Source: Conchocele bisecta
Taxonomy: Eukaryota > Mollusca > Bivalvia > Lucinida > Thyasiridae
Direction of reading: 5' to 3'
Length of the DNA stretch: 64,000 bases
NCBI GenBank assembly: GCA_029237695.1
Contig: CM055271.1
Location: 36,824,462 to 36,888,461, forward strand
Part shown: piece by piece, positions 53,741 through 64,000 of the stretch
How positions within the stretch are numbered: position 1 is the stretch's first letter
Layout of the letters: every line of letters begins with the position of its first letter
Translations under genes and position numbers: made by a program
Notes under the pieces: model-generated
What the model was told of the DNA's origin: nothing
Database searches by the model: none
The model's input: only the letters and a program-made list of their open reading frames with translations

Positions 53741-54292
53741 CTGTCTGTTTCACGAAACCTGCCCAAATTGTACGGCTATATACTAAATAATGCAAAATAC
53801 AATATGTTTTTCGATTATATTAAATTATAGCAACATGTAAGATTGAGCCTACTTTTTATTTCGTGAAATTTGGTCCAATAATGATTTTACTGCGAAAAAA
53901 CAATTTAAACATGTTAAATCCCCATAGACATATTCATAGTGAATATGTCTAAGGGGATTTAACATGGGGAAAGTTTTCTAATTTCAGAAATAGTGGACCA
54001 AATTTTTTCTTAGTTAGATCATTTCCAAGCTATCTAGCTAGGTTTCAGAACCAATTTCCAAATTTTTCGTTTTTCGACTCCTTCTCCAGGTTCTCCACCT
54101 CTTTTTTCCCCATGTTAAATTCCCATAGAGAACTAATGTTTCGTAATAAAAACAATATTTGACAAAATTTCACGAAATAAAAAGAAGGCTCATTCTTAAA
54201 TTTCAAATAAAATTTGATATTATCGAAAACAATATTGTTCTTGCCTTGTTTACATGGCCGTACATTTTGGGCAAGTTTCGTGAAACAGATAG
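53741..54292. mobile_element. Family N MITE, full length, TA duplication
   Basis: CTGTCTGTTTCACGAAACC left, AAGTTTCGTGAAACAGATAG right, TA at 53739-53740 and 54293-54294. Inverted interior with CATGTTAAATCCCCATAGAC; no transposase. Confidence 0.83.
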
Positions 54293-54295
54293 TAG

Positions 54296-54356
54296 ATAAG
54301 CTCAGCTATACGGACGACTTTTACTATTTCATCTGTCTTTTATATTATCTGTATCC
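54296..54356. repeat. Foldback CC arm fragment
   Basis: AGCTCAGCTATACGGACGAC and TTTCATCTGTCTTTTATATT match the CC arm. Confidence 0.55.
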
Positions 54357-54571
54357 TTATCCTTATATAGTAGACCCGGCCATTATAAAATATGGTCACC
54401 TTGACCCTGGGCTTAGCAGGGACGGGACGATTGTGAATTTGTCGCAGGGCGGTAGAGGACCATTAGTAGATCCGTGTAAGGATGTAGGTCGTATGCAAAG
54501 CAAAGCAACATCGGATCCATAGACATACATTGTGGCCATATAGTATCAAAATCGGCGAGGCGCTTCGTGAG

Positions 54572-54918
54572 TTATTATAGGAATGAATGGCATTTTTGTG
54601 GAATTTATCGGGGTATAAACTTGGAAAAGTCGCGGGAATACTGGACGAAGGCCGGAAGGCCTCGTCCAGTATTCCCGCGACTTTTCCAAGTTTATATCCC
54701 CGATAAATTCCACAAAAAGGCCATTCATTTGAAATAAATTCATCAAGAAAATGTGTTTATTTTCCGTTTTCTTAAGAATTATTTTAACTGCGCCTGACGG
54801 TTACGCAAAGTAGTTCGGCATGGAGTTTACTGGGATATAAATTTTGGACGGAGACTTGCAACGGACCAATCAAATGTTAAGGAATTGTGTAAATATTTTT
54901 GTGCTGGAATTATTAAAA
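54572..54918. mobile_element. T repeat: long hairpin plus conserved tail
   Basis: Hairpin 54577-54729 (AATGAATGGCATTTTTGTGG, GACTTTTCCAAG, mirrored at GGCCGGAAGGCC), then a tail with GTGTTTATTTTCCGTTTTCT and GGACCAATCAAATGTTA, ending GTGCTGGAATTATT. Confidence 0.74.
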
Positions 54919-55145
54919 AATGAAAGGTGTTACTAACGTAAGTAAATACGGACGCATCCACGCACGGACATGTACTAACGTTATATCCATTTTTTGCCGA
55001 TCGACGAGGGGATAACTAGACACATGATGTGTTGAATGCGGTGACGGAAACGTACATACGGCAATCACCGACGGCTATATTGTATCCAATATGATGTCGC
55101 CGGTTTGAATTAACACGTTCAGCCCCTCACGCAATACAGAATATA

Positions 55146-55378
55146 CACCACCGCCTGCGTTAATCTTGCCAAGATTATGAACGTTTCTGAGTATCTATTG
55201 GCACTGTTGCACATCGCAAACAAGCAATTTAATTGTCTGAGCCTGAGCTGTAGCACAGCTCAGGCTCAACCAATTAAGTTTCTTGATTGTAATCGCAATG
55301 TTAATAGGCATGTGTTTTTGAATAAATAAATTGACAAACATTGGTAATATTGGCGCAGTCGGTAGTGTGCTATATATG
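55146..55378. mobile_element. Family K element, rearranged
   Basis: CACCACCGCCTGCGTTAATC left, GGCGCAGTCGGTAGTG right; hairpin GCCTGAGCTGTAGCACAGC. Confidence 0.7.
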
Positions 55379-55637
55379 AACGACGTGTAACGAGCAATCT
55401 GGTAGATTCATCATGAAGCGAGGCAAATCCATTAAGGCCGGGTTTTCGCAAAAACTTAAGGCACAACAACTTAACATTGAAAATTACTAAGAACTTGATG
55501 CGGAAAAAGAAGGTCAACTTGAAATGAAGCTCAAATGTCGTATTGAAGTTGCTGCTGTACACCACTAGCAGATGATGTTGTCCGAGTTTGATGTAGTAGC
55601 CGTTACAGTGAATGAGATGCGGAACAGTACACACACT

Positions 55638-55776
55638 CAGGGATTCCGCTGGCGATAAAAATAAACAATTGGCGATACAAAATTACAATTTTGGAAAAAA
55701 AATAATATATTGTTTTTTTTTTTTTTTTTTTTTTTTTGAAGTAGCGATTTTTTTATTTTCCCCAGCGGAATCCATG
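55638..55776. mobile_element. Family B element, near-exact 6-bp duplication
   Basis: CAGGGATTCCGCTGG left, CCAGCGGAATCCATG right; flanks CACACT and TACACT (5/6). Confidence 0.78.
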
Positions 55777-55792
55777 TACACTGTTTTGGAAG

Positions 55793-56010
55793 CAGGGGAC
55801 CGTTTTACTAAACTTCGTACGACTAAAATGTTTATAAGTGCAGAATTATGTACATTTCATATTAACACTGTTTTCTTGTAAACAATTATTTGATTTACAT
55901 TTATTGAGCATATGCTAAATAAATGTAAATTCATCAATTGAAACTTCCAGACGATTCTAAATTGGCACTTACGAATATTTTAGTCGTAAGAGGTTTAATG
56001 AAACAGGTCC
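55793..56010. mobile_element. Family A MITE, worn
   Basis: CAG-GGGACCGTTTTACTAAAC at left, AATGAAACAGGTCC at right, core reduced to GAGCATATGCT. No matching right flank. Confidence 0.72.
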
Positions 56011-56012
56011 GA

Positions 56013-56290
56013 ACTGTATTGTGATCTAGTTAAAGCTCATACAAGATCGGTCAGTTGAATTAAAAATATCACCGGAAAGTGGACACTTACACATTTGTTA
56101 AGCACAGCAACTGAACATTTTTCAAATGTGAAACAGATGTGAAACACTCCTTGTCCGGGTTTTTTTATAATTATATGTATTGTGATACACTGAAAGCCCA
56201 TGCAAAATTTGGTTAAAATCGGTTAGTGGAAACTCAAAACATCGCCTAAATATGGACCTTTACACATTTAGTTTAAACAATATGTATTTC
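56013..56290. repeat. Two-unit divergent tandem repeat
   Basis: GTGATCTAGTTAAAGCTCAT / GTGATACACTGAAAGCCCAT and ACACTTACACATTTG / CCTTTACACATTTAG. A short GCC-rich patch follows at 56400-56425. Confidence 0.55.
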
Positions 56291-56797
56291 AAGTTGTGGC
56301 AAGTGATATATATATAGATACACTTGAGAACAGGATTAGAAAACAAGCTTTTACACTTATGTGAATTCTTCTACACATTTACTAAAGGTGGTAACGGAAC
56401 AGTGTGGACGCCGCAGCCGCCGCCTCCGTTCATTAACCCATTTTTTATTTAAACAAGAACCGGCCAACTATGCAAATAATCCAAACGGATAAATTAAGAA
56501 TCGTCTTGTTTTCCGTCATTTCGTCGCAGTTCATGGAAGAGCGACATTGCCGGTCAATAGCGTGCCGTCGTGGAATTCGAAGCGATATGTACTATATAAT
56601 AACACATATGTGATTTGCGATTTGACACTGAAGCATGCACGCACACATGGTAACTTCCGACAACAAAGTGTAACCCATGGTCGTAAATATAACTGTGTAC
56701 TTATGCACAATTAATCATGCTTTCGAGAAATTAGGGAAATTAATAAGTATTTAATATTTGTGTCATTTAGTGCGTCCCGTACAGTACACATGGCTGT
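56291..56797. other. No recognisable feature apart from a GCC-rich patch
   Basis: CGCCGCAGCCGCCGCCTCC near 56408 follows AGTGTGGA; the rest is unique-looking. Confidence 0.45.
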
Positions 56798-57130
56798 GAC
56801 TGTAGACATTTTTTGTGGAATTTATCGGGGTGTAAACTTGGAAAAGTCGCGTGAATACTGGACGAAGGCCGGAAGGCCTCGTCCAGTATTCCCGCGACTT
56901 TTCCAAGTTTATATCCCCGATAAATTCCACAAAAAGGCCATTAATTCCTTATAATTCCAGCATTTGAAATAAATTCATCAAGAAAATGTGTTTATTTTCC
57001 GTTTTCTTAAGAATGTTACTGAAAGTAGTTCGGCGTGGGAGTTTACTGGGATATAAATTTTGGAGAGAGACTTGCTACGGGCCAATCAAATGATAGGGAA
57101 TTGTGTAAATATTTTTGTGCTGGAATTATT
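56798..57130. mobile_element. T repeat copy
   Basis: Same hairpin (to 56944) and tail as the 54.6-kb copy, with small gaps. Confidence 0.74.
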
Positions 57131-57227
57131 AGCCAATGCATCCATGCAGTCTGGTCAGAGCATGCGCCGTCCACCATTTAGTCAATGAAACTTACACCCG
57201 TCCTGCTCTCACGCCATGAGATGCTAT

Positions 57228-57430
57228 ACCTTGTGCCAACTGCGTTATTTCATGAAATACATTTACAAAATTTTACAAATCTTCCACAAATGAAGTCAAA
57301 AGTTGACAAAAATCTCAGAGTACATGCGGAATCATATTCCGCATGTACACTGTAATTTGTGTTAACGTTTGAAGTCATTTACGGAACATATCCCATTTTC
57401 TGTAAATATATTTCATGAAATAACGCAGAT
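57228..57430. repeat. Repeat II foldback
   Basis: GCGTTATTTCATGAAATACA and its mirror; central hairpin GTACATGCGGAATCATATTC. Confidence 0.62.
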
Positions 57431-57469
57431 GTCCGTAGGTACAAACTGTCATGGCGTGTCTCATAGAGT

Positions 57470-57555
57470 TGTGATCCGTATCAGTCTGCAGGAGTGCGCT
57501 AGAAGATCAGAAGATCAGAGAATCCACAAATGTCATAAGCCTCATTTCTTCCGGC
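57470..57555. repeat. Repeat E fragment
   Basis: CGTATCAGTCTGCAGGAGTG and CATAAGCCTCATTTCTTCC match one E arm only. Confidence 0.5.
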
Positions 57556-57765
57556 AGCCAACTCACAGCCAAGCAATTTGATTGTCTGAGCCTGAGCTGT
57601 AGCTGTGTATGTCTAAGTCCATGCAACGGTAACTCATGATTCATCACGTGATAGGTACATGTTGGAAGCCAAGTCCACGTGCATTATCAGACCTGAACTG
57701 CTTTCACCTTTGAAGTGGCGGGAATTTAAAGACAGTAATCTACGCTGGTTCGTTCAGAATATATT

Positions 57766-58203
57766 ATAGGAATGAATGGCCTTTTTTTGTGGAATTTATC
57801 GGGGCATAAACTTGGAAAAGTCGCGGGAATACTGGACGAGGCCTTCCGGCCTTCGTCCAGTATTCCCGCGACTTTTCCAAGTTTATATCCCCAAGTTTAT
57901 ATTTCCAAGTTTATATTTCCAAGGCCGGAAGGCCTCGTCCAGTATTCCCGCGACTTTTCCAAGTTTATATCCCCGATAAATTCCACAAAAATGCCATTCA
58001 TTCCTTATAATTCCAGCATTTGCAATACATTCATCAAGGTGTGTTTATTTTCCGTTTTCTCAATAATTATTTTAACTGCACCTGACGGTTACGGAAAGAA
58101 GTTCGGCATGGGAGTTTACTGGGATATACATTTTGGACTGAGACTTGCTACGGACCAATCAAATGTTAGGGAATTGTGTAAATATGTTTGTGCTGGAATT
58201 ATT
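57766..58203. mobile_element. T repeat copy with duplicated right arm
   Basis: Hairpin 57771-57880, then AAGTTTATATTTCC twice and a second right arm to 58004, then the tail. The 201-codon open frame across it is repeat sequence, not a gene. Confidence 0.74.
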
Positions 58204-58242
58204 GTCTCTTCGTTTATTCACCATGTAGGTTATACTATTACA

Positions 58243-58376
58243 CCACCGCCTGCGCTAATCTTGCTAATATTCGCTATTTCAAAATACTTGAAAATTGTGC
58301 TTGCAATCAAGCAGTTTGATTGTCTGAGCCTGAGCTGTGTTACAGCTCAGGCTCAGACAATCGAATTGCAAGCATA
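58243..58376. mobile_element. Family K left half
   Basis: CACCACCGCCTGCGCTAATC to GGCTCAGACAATCGAATTGC; right end missing. Confidence 0.7.
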
Positions 58377-58688
58377 ATAGATCCAGATGAACCAGACATA
58401 ATCATCTGCAGCGTTTGTCTGTAGCGGTGAGACTTTCCAAAAGAAGAGAGACATTTTCTGAGCAGCATTGAGACCGCAAGCGCGTGTCGCACCCACCGAG
58501 GTCAAGGTCACCGATGTCAAGGACAAGGTCACTTGATTGGCACTGGGTGGAGAGCCATCAATGCGAGTAAATCATTGATATAGTCCCACTAACCCAGATA
58601 GTCAACAATAGGTCGTAATGTCCGAAATCTTTGACACCGAATACGACCGTCGCCTACGCCGGACCTGTGACCACTATTTATCGACCAC
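58377..58688. other. No recognisable feature
   Basis: Short GTCAAGGTCACC repeats near 58500-58530 only. Confidence 0.45.
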
Positions 58689-58900
58689 CAGGGGGCGTTT
58701 CACTAAACTTCGTGCGACTAAAATGTTCGTAAGTGCAAACTTATGAAAATTTCACATTAACATTGTTTTCTTGTAAACAATTATTGCAAATGCAGCTTAT
58801 GCTCAATAAATGTAAATCCATCAATTGAAATTTACAGACGATCCTAAATTTGCACTTACGCACATTTTAGTGGTACGAAGTTTAGTGAAACGGGCCCAAG
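58689..58900. mobile_element. Family A MITE, worn core
   Basis: CAG left and AAG right flank, GGGGCGTTTCACT and AGTGAAACGGGCCC ends. The left half of the core hairpin is missing. Confidence 0.74.
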
Positions 58901-58993
58901 GAGCCCCGATACAAGAATATGCGTACAGTCACACCCGCGTGAGATTAAGAGTATCCATCATAGGCACTGGTATGGGTCAAGGATATTCCCCCC

Positions 58994-59059
58994 CGAGTGT
59001 CAGAATATGTCGTCAGAAACGAGGCTTTGCCGAGTTTCTGACGACATATTCTGACACGA
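58994..59059. repeat. Single hairpin
   Basis: CGAGTGTCAGAATATGTCGT and mirror, tip GAGGCTTTGCCGAG. Confidence 0.82.
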
Positions 59060-59217
59060 GGGTCACACGAAGTGTGATTTCCTTGCTGGCAGCATCTGCA
59101 TAAACACAACTATATGGTTTATTTGTGAAAGTTTCTATCGGTATAGGAGTTTTTTTATTAGATTTCCATTGACTTTGCATGGGGCCACACGAAGGGTACA
59201 ACAACTCGTGACAATAT

Positions 59218-59393
59218 TTTTCAATTTCTGCATTTCAAAATACTTGAATATTGTGCTTGAACTCAAGCAATTTGATTGAGTGAGCCTGAGCTGTGCTTAA
59301 TCAAAGTGCTTAATTGCGAGTTGGCATCGCCAATAGATGTCCAGAACGTGGGTAATCCGGGCAAGACTAACGCAGCCGGTTGTGTATGCAGAA
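59218..59393. mobile_element. Family K element, left end missing
   Basis: TGCATTTCAAAATACTTGAA to GGGCAAGACTAACGCAGCCG and GTTGTG. Confidence 0.7.
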
Positions 59394-59848
59394 TGTCATT
59401 GAACGTTCACTTGACTTGCGAACACGACTTTCACGACACACATACTATGATACACAACAATAATAATGGACTTACCCACCCCCCACCCTGTTTCAACTGA
59501 CCCATTCAATTTCGACAACCGGACAACCTCGTCTGACTACATGAGACACAAAAAGGGAATTATCCAATCGCGGTTGTCGTTGCCACTGATTGGTTTAACC
59601 AGGATAAGCGCAGTGGTAAGGGCAAAAGGGCAACTTCGCCGGTTGATTGCTTTTTTGTTCTTGTGTTATTTTTTACATACAGACCAAAAAAAAGTAGAAA
59701 AATATATTAATTTGATGCACATATGGAGCTCATTTATATATCCACAAGAGTCCCGTGTCACAGAAGTGTTGTAGCATGGCATCGCAGTTAATTCCAATGC
59801 TGTGAAATGTGTCACCATGGGTTGATTGTGGTTATCGATAACACGAGT
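59394..59848. other. No recognisable feature
   Basis: A 102-codon open frame shows no domain and is judged chance. Confidence 0.45.
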
Positions 59849-60245
59849 CCAGAGCTCCAGATAAGCAGCGTATTTGCGTAAATAACCAATTAAAATTGCC
59901 AAAATAAAAAGAAATTGAAATCAGAAGTAGCGAGCATCATGAACAATTCTTGGTACCTTTATCATGCTGCAGACAAAATAAACAACCCACAATTATAGCA
60001 TATTTTTCTTATTTCCCACGAAAACACATCTTGGTATTTCATTAGAATTGTCTCCAAGGAGACAATTCTAATGAAATGCCAAGATATGTTTTTATTTCGA
60101 AGCAAAGTATTCAATTATTGCTGTCTGTTGATGTGTAAACAGTAGTGTGATTTTATGTTACCCAATTACAATTTTGAAATACCCAATTGCTTCAGAAATG
60201 ATGGAGTGGCAATATTCAATTACTAATTCCTTACCTGGAGCCCTC
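59849..60245. mobile_element. Family D MITE with 8-bp duplication
   Basis: CCAGAGCTCCAGATAAGCAG left, CCTTACCTGGAGCCCTC right, ACACGAGT on both sides (59841-59848, 60246-60253), consistent with hAT. Confidence 0.83.
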
Positions 60246-60451
60246 ACACGAGTATATAAGCATGTTCATGCATAGACATATATATGTGTATATATAGTCC
60301 GGAGTGTGTATGCATTTAGCTCCATATTACGCAACAAGTATTGTGATACGTAACTACATGTCGTATGTCTTATACCCTCTTTCATTGGTTTAGAAACCGT
60401 GTACATTTGTTGATTATGAGCTTTAGAAGTGTACATAGGTTATGTTTGTTT

Positions 60452-60808
60452 GTCAACAGCTAAGGTCATGTAAGGCCGGGAAAACGGGTTCGATCCCATT
60501 TTAACCTGCTGCATTGGGGGGGGGAATCCCAAAATCAGAACTGAATATTTACATCGAGAACAAATATATTCAGCCCTGAAATTAGAATAACCTGACCTGG
60601 TGTCATTTCCATACCACACCAAGTCACTTGGCCCCTTCCCCTAAAATAGGATTACGAATATCGTAATACTCACATAAGGGGTATAACCAGATTCAACTGT
60701 CACATACAAAATGCCAAAGACGTATGTGAGGGCCAAACCAGGTCTCCAGTTGGGATGAACCCCGATTGTTAAATTACCCATCGCGTGCTCCCACGTGCCA
60801 CCCACGTA
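60452..60808 (+). repeat. Repeat V copy, uninterrupted
   Basis: CAACAGCTAAGGTCATGTAA, GGGTTCGATCCCA, then the full V body to CCACGTGCCACCCACG. Confidence 0.55.
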
Positions 60809-60897
60809 CATAGGTTATGTTAAACGGTGCTGTGATAAGTGGAAGTGAGTCATCTCTAAAAATTCTATATCGAATTGCAACTGTGCATGTGCATTTT

Positions 60898-61206
60898 TTA
60901 TCCCGTCAACACAGTGCGTATGTACCGTGAAACACGGTGCCGTGAAATATTTGTGATATCCTGTCAATACGACCTAATCACTGCGTATGAATATGTGCGG
61001 TAGCTGGGGTTATATTTTTGCATTTTACAGCCATTTGTAGGTGTTGACGGGATACATAGAATAGTAGGTTAGTGCCGTGAATGGGAAACAATATCTGGCG
61101 CGACACGGAAAAGGGATGTGCTCGGCAGAGCCTCGCCCATCCCGTTTCCTGAGCCTTGCCAGATATTGTTACCCATGCACGGCACTAACCTACTATTCTC
61201 TATATA
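60898..61206. mobile_element. L element
   Basis: TTTATCCCGTCAACACAGTG to CACTAACCTACTATTCTCTA; both hairpins intact. Confidence 0.78.
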
Positions 61207-61555
61207 ACTGCTATGCATTTTATGTTGTACAGTTGATGAGACGTAAATGATGAAGTAAACAAAACTAAACTAAACTAAACTCTGACAACTTGATACTTAC
61301 TTTCTCTATGCCTCACAGTGTGTTGACGCAACAAGGGAGGTCCATCATATATTTATAAACACGAATGCAATAATCCAACAAGTGTTTCCCACCACTATCA
61401 CAGTCTCTGTCTCAACCACGCTATGTTATAACGTCCCATATAGAGCTGTGTCCCGTCTTTCTGGTGCATGTCCAACGTTACTAGATTAGCACCGTCGTCT
61501 GATAACCCGTGAAACAGTTCGTATTCTGACGTTCGTTATTAATGCCGTATATACT
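61207..61555. other. No recognisable feature apart from (TAAAC)n
   Basis: Short AACTAAACTAAACTAAACT tract at about 61260-61280. Confidence 0.5.
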
Positions 61556-61949
61556 AAAGGTGTATGACCGCCTGGTCACAACAACAACAACAAGACTTAC
61601 AAATATAGAAGCCAACCGATTCTTTTTTAACTATTTTATTAAGTAATGGATTTTGATGAAGCGTATCAAACGCGTCTTGTTAAGCTGCATTTGGTCTCGG
61701 TACTTTGGCCCAAACTTCTGTCGTTTTTGCGAAGAATCGATTTCCGTGAAATCGATTCTTCGCAAACACGACATACGTATGTTCCGAACACCTGAGACCA
61801 CCAAATGCAGCTCATGAAGACGCGTTTGCTGCGCCATATTACAAACAAATCCGTTGCATATTAAGGAAAATATCAAATAATACTTACATTGGACACACTC
61901 AGCCATTGTTGTTGTTGTTGTTGTTGTAACCACGTGATTATTTACCTGG
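61556..61949. mobile_element. Family M foldback, 5-bp duplication ATACT
   Basis: AAAGGTGTATGACCGCCTGG left, CACGTGATTATTTACCTGG right; ATACT at 61551-61555 and 61950-61954. (ACA)n and (TTG)n at the inner edges. Confidence 0.82.
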
Positions 61950-62242
61950 ATACTATATGAATTGCCGGGACATTTCGCTGCTCTGCTCCCGAGTCAATAA
62001 CGCCATTTAGCCGCTGTATATAACCATTGAACGGAATTCCCCGGTCGATATTCGCTAAAGAAATGCCAAATACCAAAGGAGACATTATGGAACTATGCAT
62101 AATGTATGAGACTGGAGAATATAGGAATTCCACGATATAGGACGCTCATATGGCGCAGATATAATACTGCTGCCACCACTTTCAGAAACTAAAACCGCGT
62201 CTTAACGTTTTAACATTTCATTAGAACATGAAATGGCAAAGG

Positions 62243-62599
62243 TACAGAGTCCCGTAGGGGACATGGATTTTTTTAATTAATTCCTTTACACGAAATAAAA
62301 ATTATTTCCCTCGAATTAACAATTCGTTCCCACGATATAACATTTCGTTCCCTCAAGTTAACAATTCGTTCCTTCGAATTGACAATTCTTTCCCTCGATA
62401 TAACAATTCGTTCCCTCGAATTAACAATTCGTTCCCTCGAATTGACAATTCGTTCCCTCGATATAACAATTCGTTCCCTCGATATAACAATTCGTTCCCA
62501 CGAATTAACAATTCGTTCCCGTGGGAACGAATTGTGATTTGGTGGGAACGAATTAATAAAAAAAAGAAGAGAATTATACGTCCACTTCGGGGCTCCGTA
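62243..62599. mobile_element. Family I element, complete, TA at both ends
   Basis: TACAGAGTCCCGTAGGGGAC left, GTCCACTTCGGGGCTCCGTA right. About eleven forward units and two reverse. Terminal TA suggests a TA target. Confidence 0.82.
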
Positions 62600-62612
62600 G
62601 TTAACAGTAGTA

Positions 62613-62827
62613 CAGTGAAACCTCTCTAAACCGGACACCCTGGGAGATCCCCAGGGTGTCCGGTTTAGAGAGGTTCCACTGTAAATTAGACTTATGTATA
62701 TGTTAATGCATGCGTTAGTGCTTTGCGAACATGAACAGGCATTATCATCAGAGATAGATGACAATGAAACCAATAGACTTAAGCATACAGAGACTACCCG
62801 TGTGTCCGATTTAGAGTGGTTCCACTG
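62613..62827. mobile_element. Family C composite with TA-flanked hairpin
   Basis: Hairpin 62613-62681 between TA dinucleotides, then GAACAGGCATTATCATCAG and right end TTTAGAGTGGTTCCACTG. Same order as at 16.4 kb. Confidence 0.76.
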
Positions 62828-63001
62828 TCCATGTATTATGCATTTTGGTAAAACCGGACCAATAACAATGATATGTTCAGGAAATCGACCATCTCCTCCA
62901 TTTGTTTCTGGCCTGGTGTTTTGTGCCCGCAGTACGTCTTTTTCGTTTACATATTATCATACGAGTTCATATATAATGTACAGTCCATGTAGTTCCTGTG
63001 T

Positions 63002-63200
63002 CAAGGTGCATGATCACGTGGTTACAACAACAACAACGTCGCCCACTCCAAAGTAAGTATTATTTGATATTTTCCTTAATATGCAACGGATTTTGATGAA
63101 ATATGGCGCAGCAAACGCGTCTTCATGAGCTGCATTTGGTGGTCTATGGAGTTTGGCACAGAATTATGTCGTTTTTGCGAAGAATCGATTTCCGTGTCGG
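63002..63200. mobile_element. Family M left half
   Basis: CAAGGTGCATGATCACGTGG through AAGAATCGATTTCCGTGTCG, then unrelated sequence at the hairpin centre. Confidence 0.76.
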
Positions 63201-63474
63201 AGATAAGCGGACTGGTAATCGGACTGGTTATGGCTCCGTGTTAGCTAGTGTCGACTACTGACTGTTCAAATGCGACACCATTGTGCGTTGTATTTATATT
63301 ATATTTGCCCCGAATGGCCACTATCGTCGTAACATACGTGTTGATTCGTAAATGTGCACGTATTAATGGTCGATCAGTCTCCGCGAAACTGCCAACATTT
63401 TACAAGACATTCGATAAAATCTAACTAGCACCAGATAGTAGGCTTTTTAAGTGACTATTGACTTCAAGTCATGA
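63201..63474. other. No recognisable feature
   Basis: Unique-looking sequence after the M half copy. Confidence 0.5.
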
Positions 63475-63908
63475 TGCTAAGGTCCCCTTTGGTATGGAAG
63501 TACCTAAGGACCATAGAAACTTTTTTATCCGGCGGCCATATTGGAAAAAGATAGCCGATTATATGTAAGTTTAGCTAAAATTTATTTAAAGTGAAGATTC
63601 AAATTCAAATTTATCTGTTGTATGCAAGCTTCTAAGAGTCATGGTGGAACTATTATCAAATATATAAGTCGTATCTCAGATCCAAGATGGCCACCGACGA
63701 CCATATTGGAAAATGTGTCCGAAAATAAATAGTCGTTTAGCTAAATTTCAATTCAAGATTGATTAATTGTTTTCTGCTGTATGCAAGTTTCTAATGGTAA
63801 TGGAAGAATGACTATCAACATATGGAAGTTGTATGTCATATTCAAGATGGCCGCCATCGTCTATATTGGAAAACATGGTCGACGATGTATAAGTTTAGCT
63901 AAATGTTA
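63475..63908. repeat. Tandem repeat with CAAGATGGCCGCC
   Basis: Two to three units of about 155 bp with CATATTGGAAAA, AAGTTTAGCTAAA and TGTATGCAAGYTTCTAA. Non-coding. Confidence 0.72.
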
Positions 63909-63918
63909 ATGGAAGCTA

Positions 63919-64000
63919 CTGTCTGTTTCACGAAAGCTGCCCAAATTTTACGGCGATATAAACAATTCAAAAACAAGATTTCTTTTGATAATATTAAATT
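63919..64000. mobile_element. Family N element cut by the window end
   Basis: TA then CTGTCTGTTTCACGAAAGC, GCCCAAATTTTACGGCG and TGATAATATTAAATT, continuing beyond 64000. Confidence 0.75.

Noticed and set aside
55266..55634. 122-codon minus-strand open frame
   Set aside because: Overlaps a K element; hydrophobic by base composition, no recognisable domain.
57772..58377. 201-codon plus-strand open frame
   Set aside because: It runs through the T hairpin and a K element and so is repeat sequence; no domain.
62273..62773. 166-codon minus-strand open frame
   Set aside because: Periodic translation of the family I array plus a C hairpin.

Overview
The window is metazoan nuclear DNA: AT-rich, no operons, no dense coding, crowded with short inverted-repeat transposons. 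Several repeats resemble ones I associate with heterodont bivalves (Dreissena, Mya, Mercenaria, Ruditapes). A marine or freshwater bivalve mollusc is therefore the best guess, from memory and not from a search.

Only two stretches look protein-coding. (1) Minus strand, 39620 down to 39424: the first coding exon of a Cav2-type (P/Q/N/R) voltage-gated calcium channel alpha-1 subunit. It ends at a perfect U12-type AT-AC donor, two bases into the codon after the conserved Trp. No second exon is recognisable to its left, so 1-39423 is most simply read as part of a very long intron 1. DNA to the right of the exon is 5'UTR, promoter and upstream sequence. (2) Plus strand, 15401-15628: the C-terminal Cys/His tail of a non-LTR retrotransposon ORF2, a 5'-truncated copy.

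The rest is a layered graveyard of non-autonomous DNA transposons, most with a near-perfect central hairpin. Families, labelled here by letter: A, PIF/Harbinger-like with CWG target duplications (about 18 copies). B, termini CAGGGATTCCGC with 6-bp duplications. C, pogo/Tigger-like, TA. D and D', hAT-like, about 8 bp. G, piggyBac-like, TTAA. X, TTAA. M, 5-bp duplications. N and O, CTGTCTGTTTCACG ends, TA. K, CACWACCGCC ends. There are also two 5-bp-duplication elements with CAGG ends and a 1.29-kb hAT with an exact 8-bp duplication. E, F, H, I, L, T, V, Z, EE and others are unclassified.

Layout: 1-5.8 kb, mixed A, C, E, G, M and Z hairpins. 5.9-7.5 kb, family I array, an S tandem array and an L/H composite. 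7.8-14.2 kb, nested B, D, E, A, M, N and K. 14.6-15.8 kb, G-run, long GA tract, retrotransposon end. 16-28 kb, C, B, G, EE, KK, foldback CC and I elements. 28.9-32 kb, a 104-bp minisatellite hit by at least three transposons. 33.6-35.6 kb, a palindromic minisatellite and a hAT inside a foldback. 36-39.3 kb, E, G, L, I, K and D. 39.4-39.8 kb, the calcium-channel exon in a GC-richer island. 40-51 kb, A, K, X, G, V, L and S. 51-53.4 kb, a three-fold repeat of CT tracts plus F elements. 53.4-64 kb, N, T, K, B, D, V, L, M, I and C, then a tandem repeat and an N copy cut by the window end.

Many insertions can be verified inside the window because an unoccupied copy of the target is also present. 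That gives direct evidence for several target-site duplications. No tRNA, rRNA, CRISPR or bacterial feature is present.
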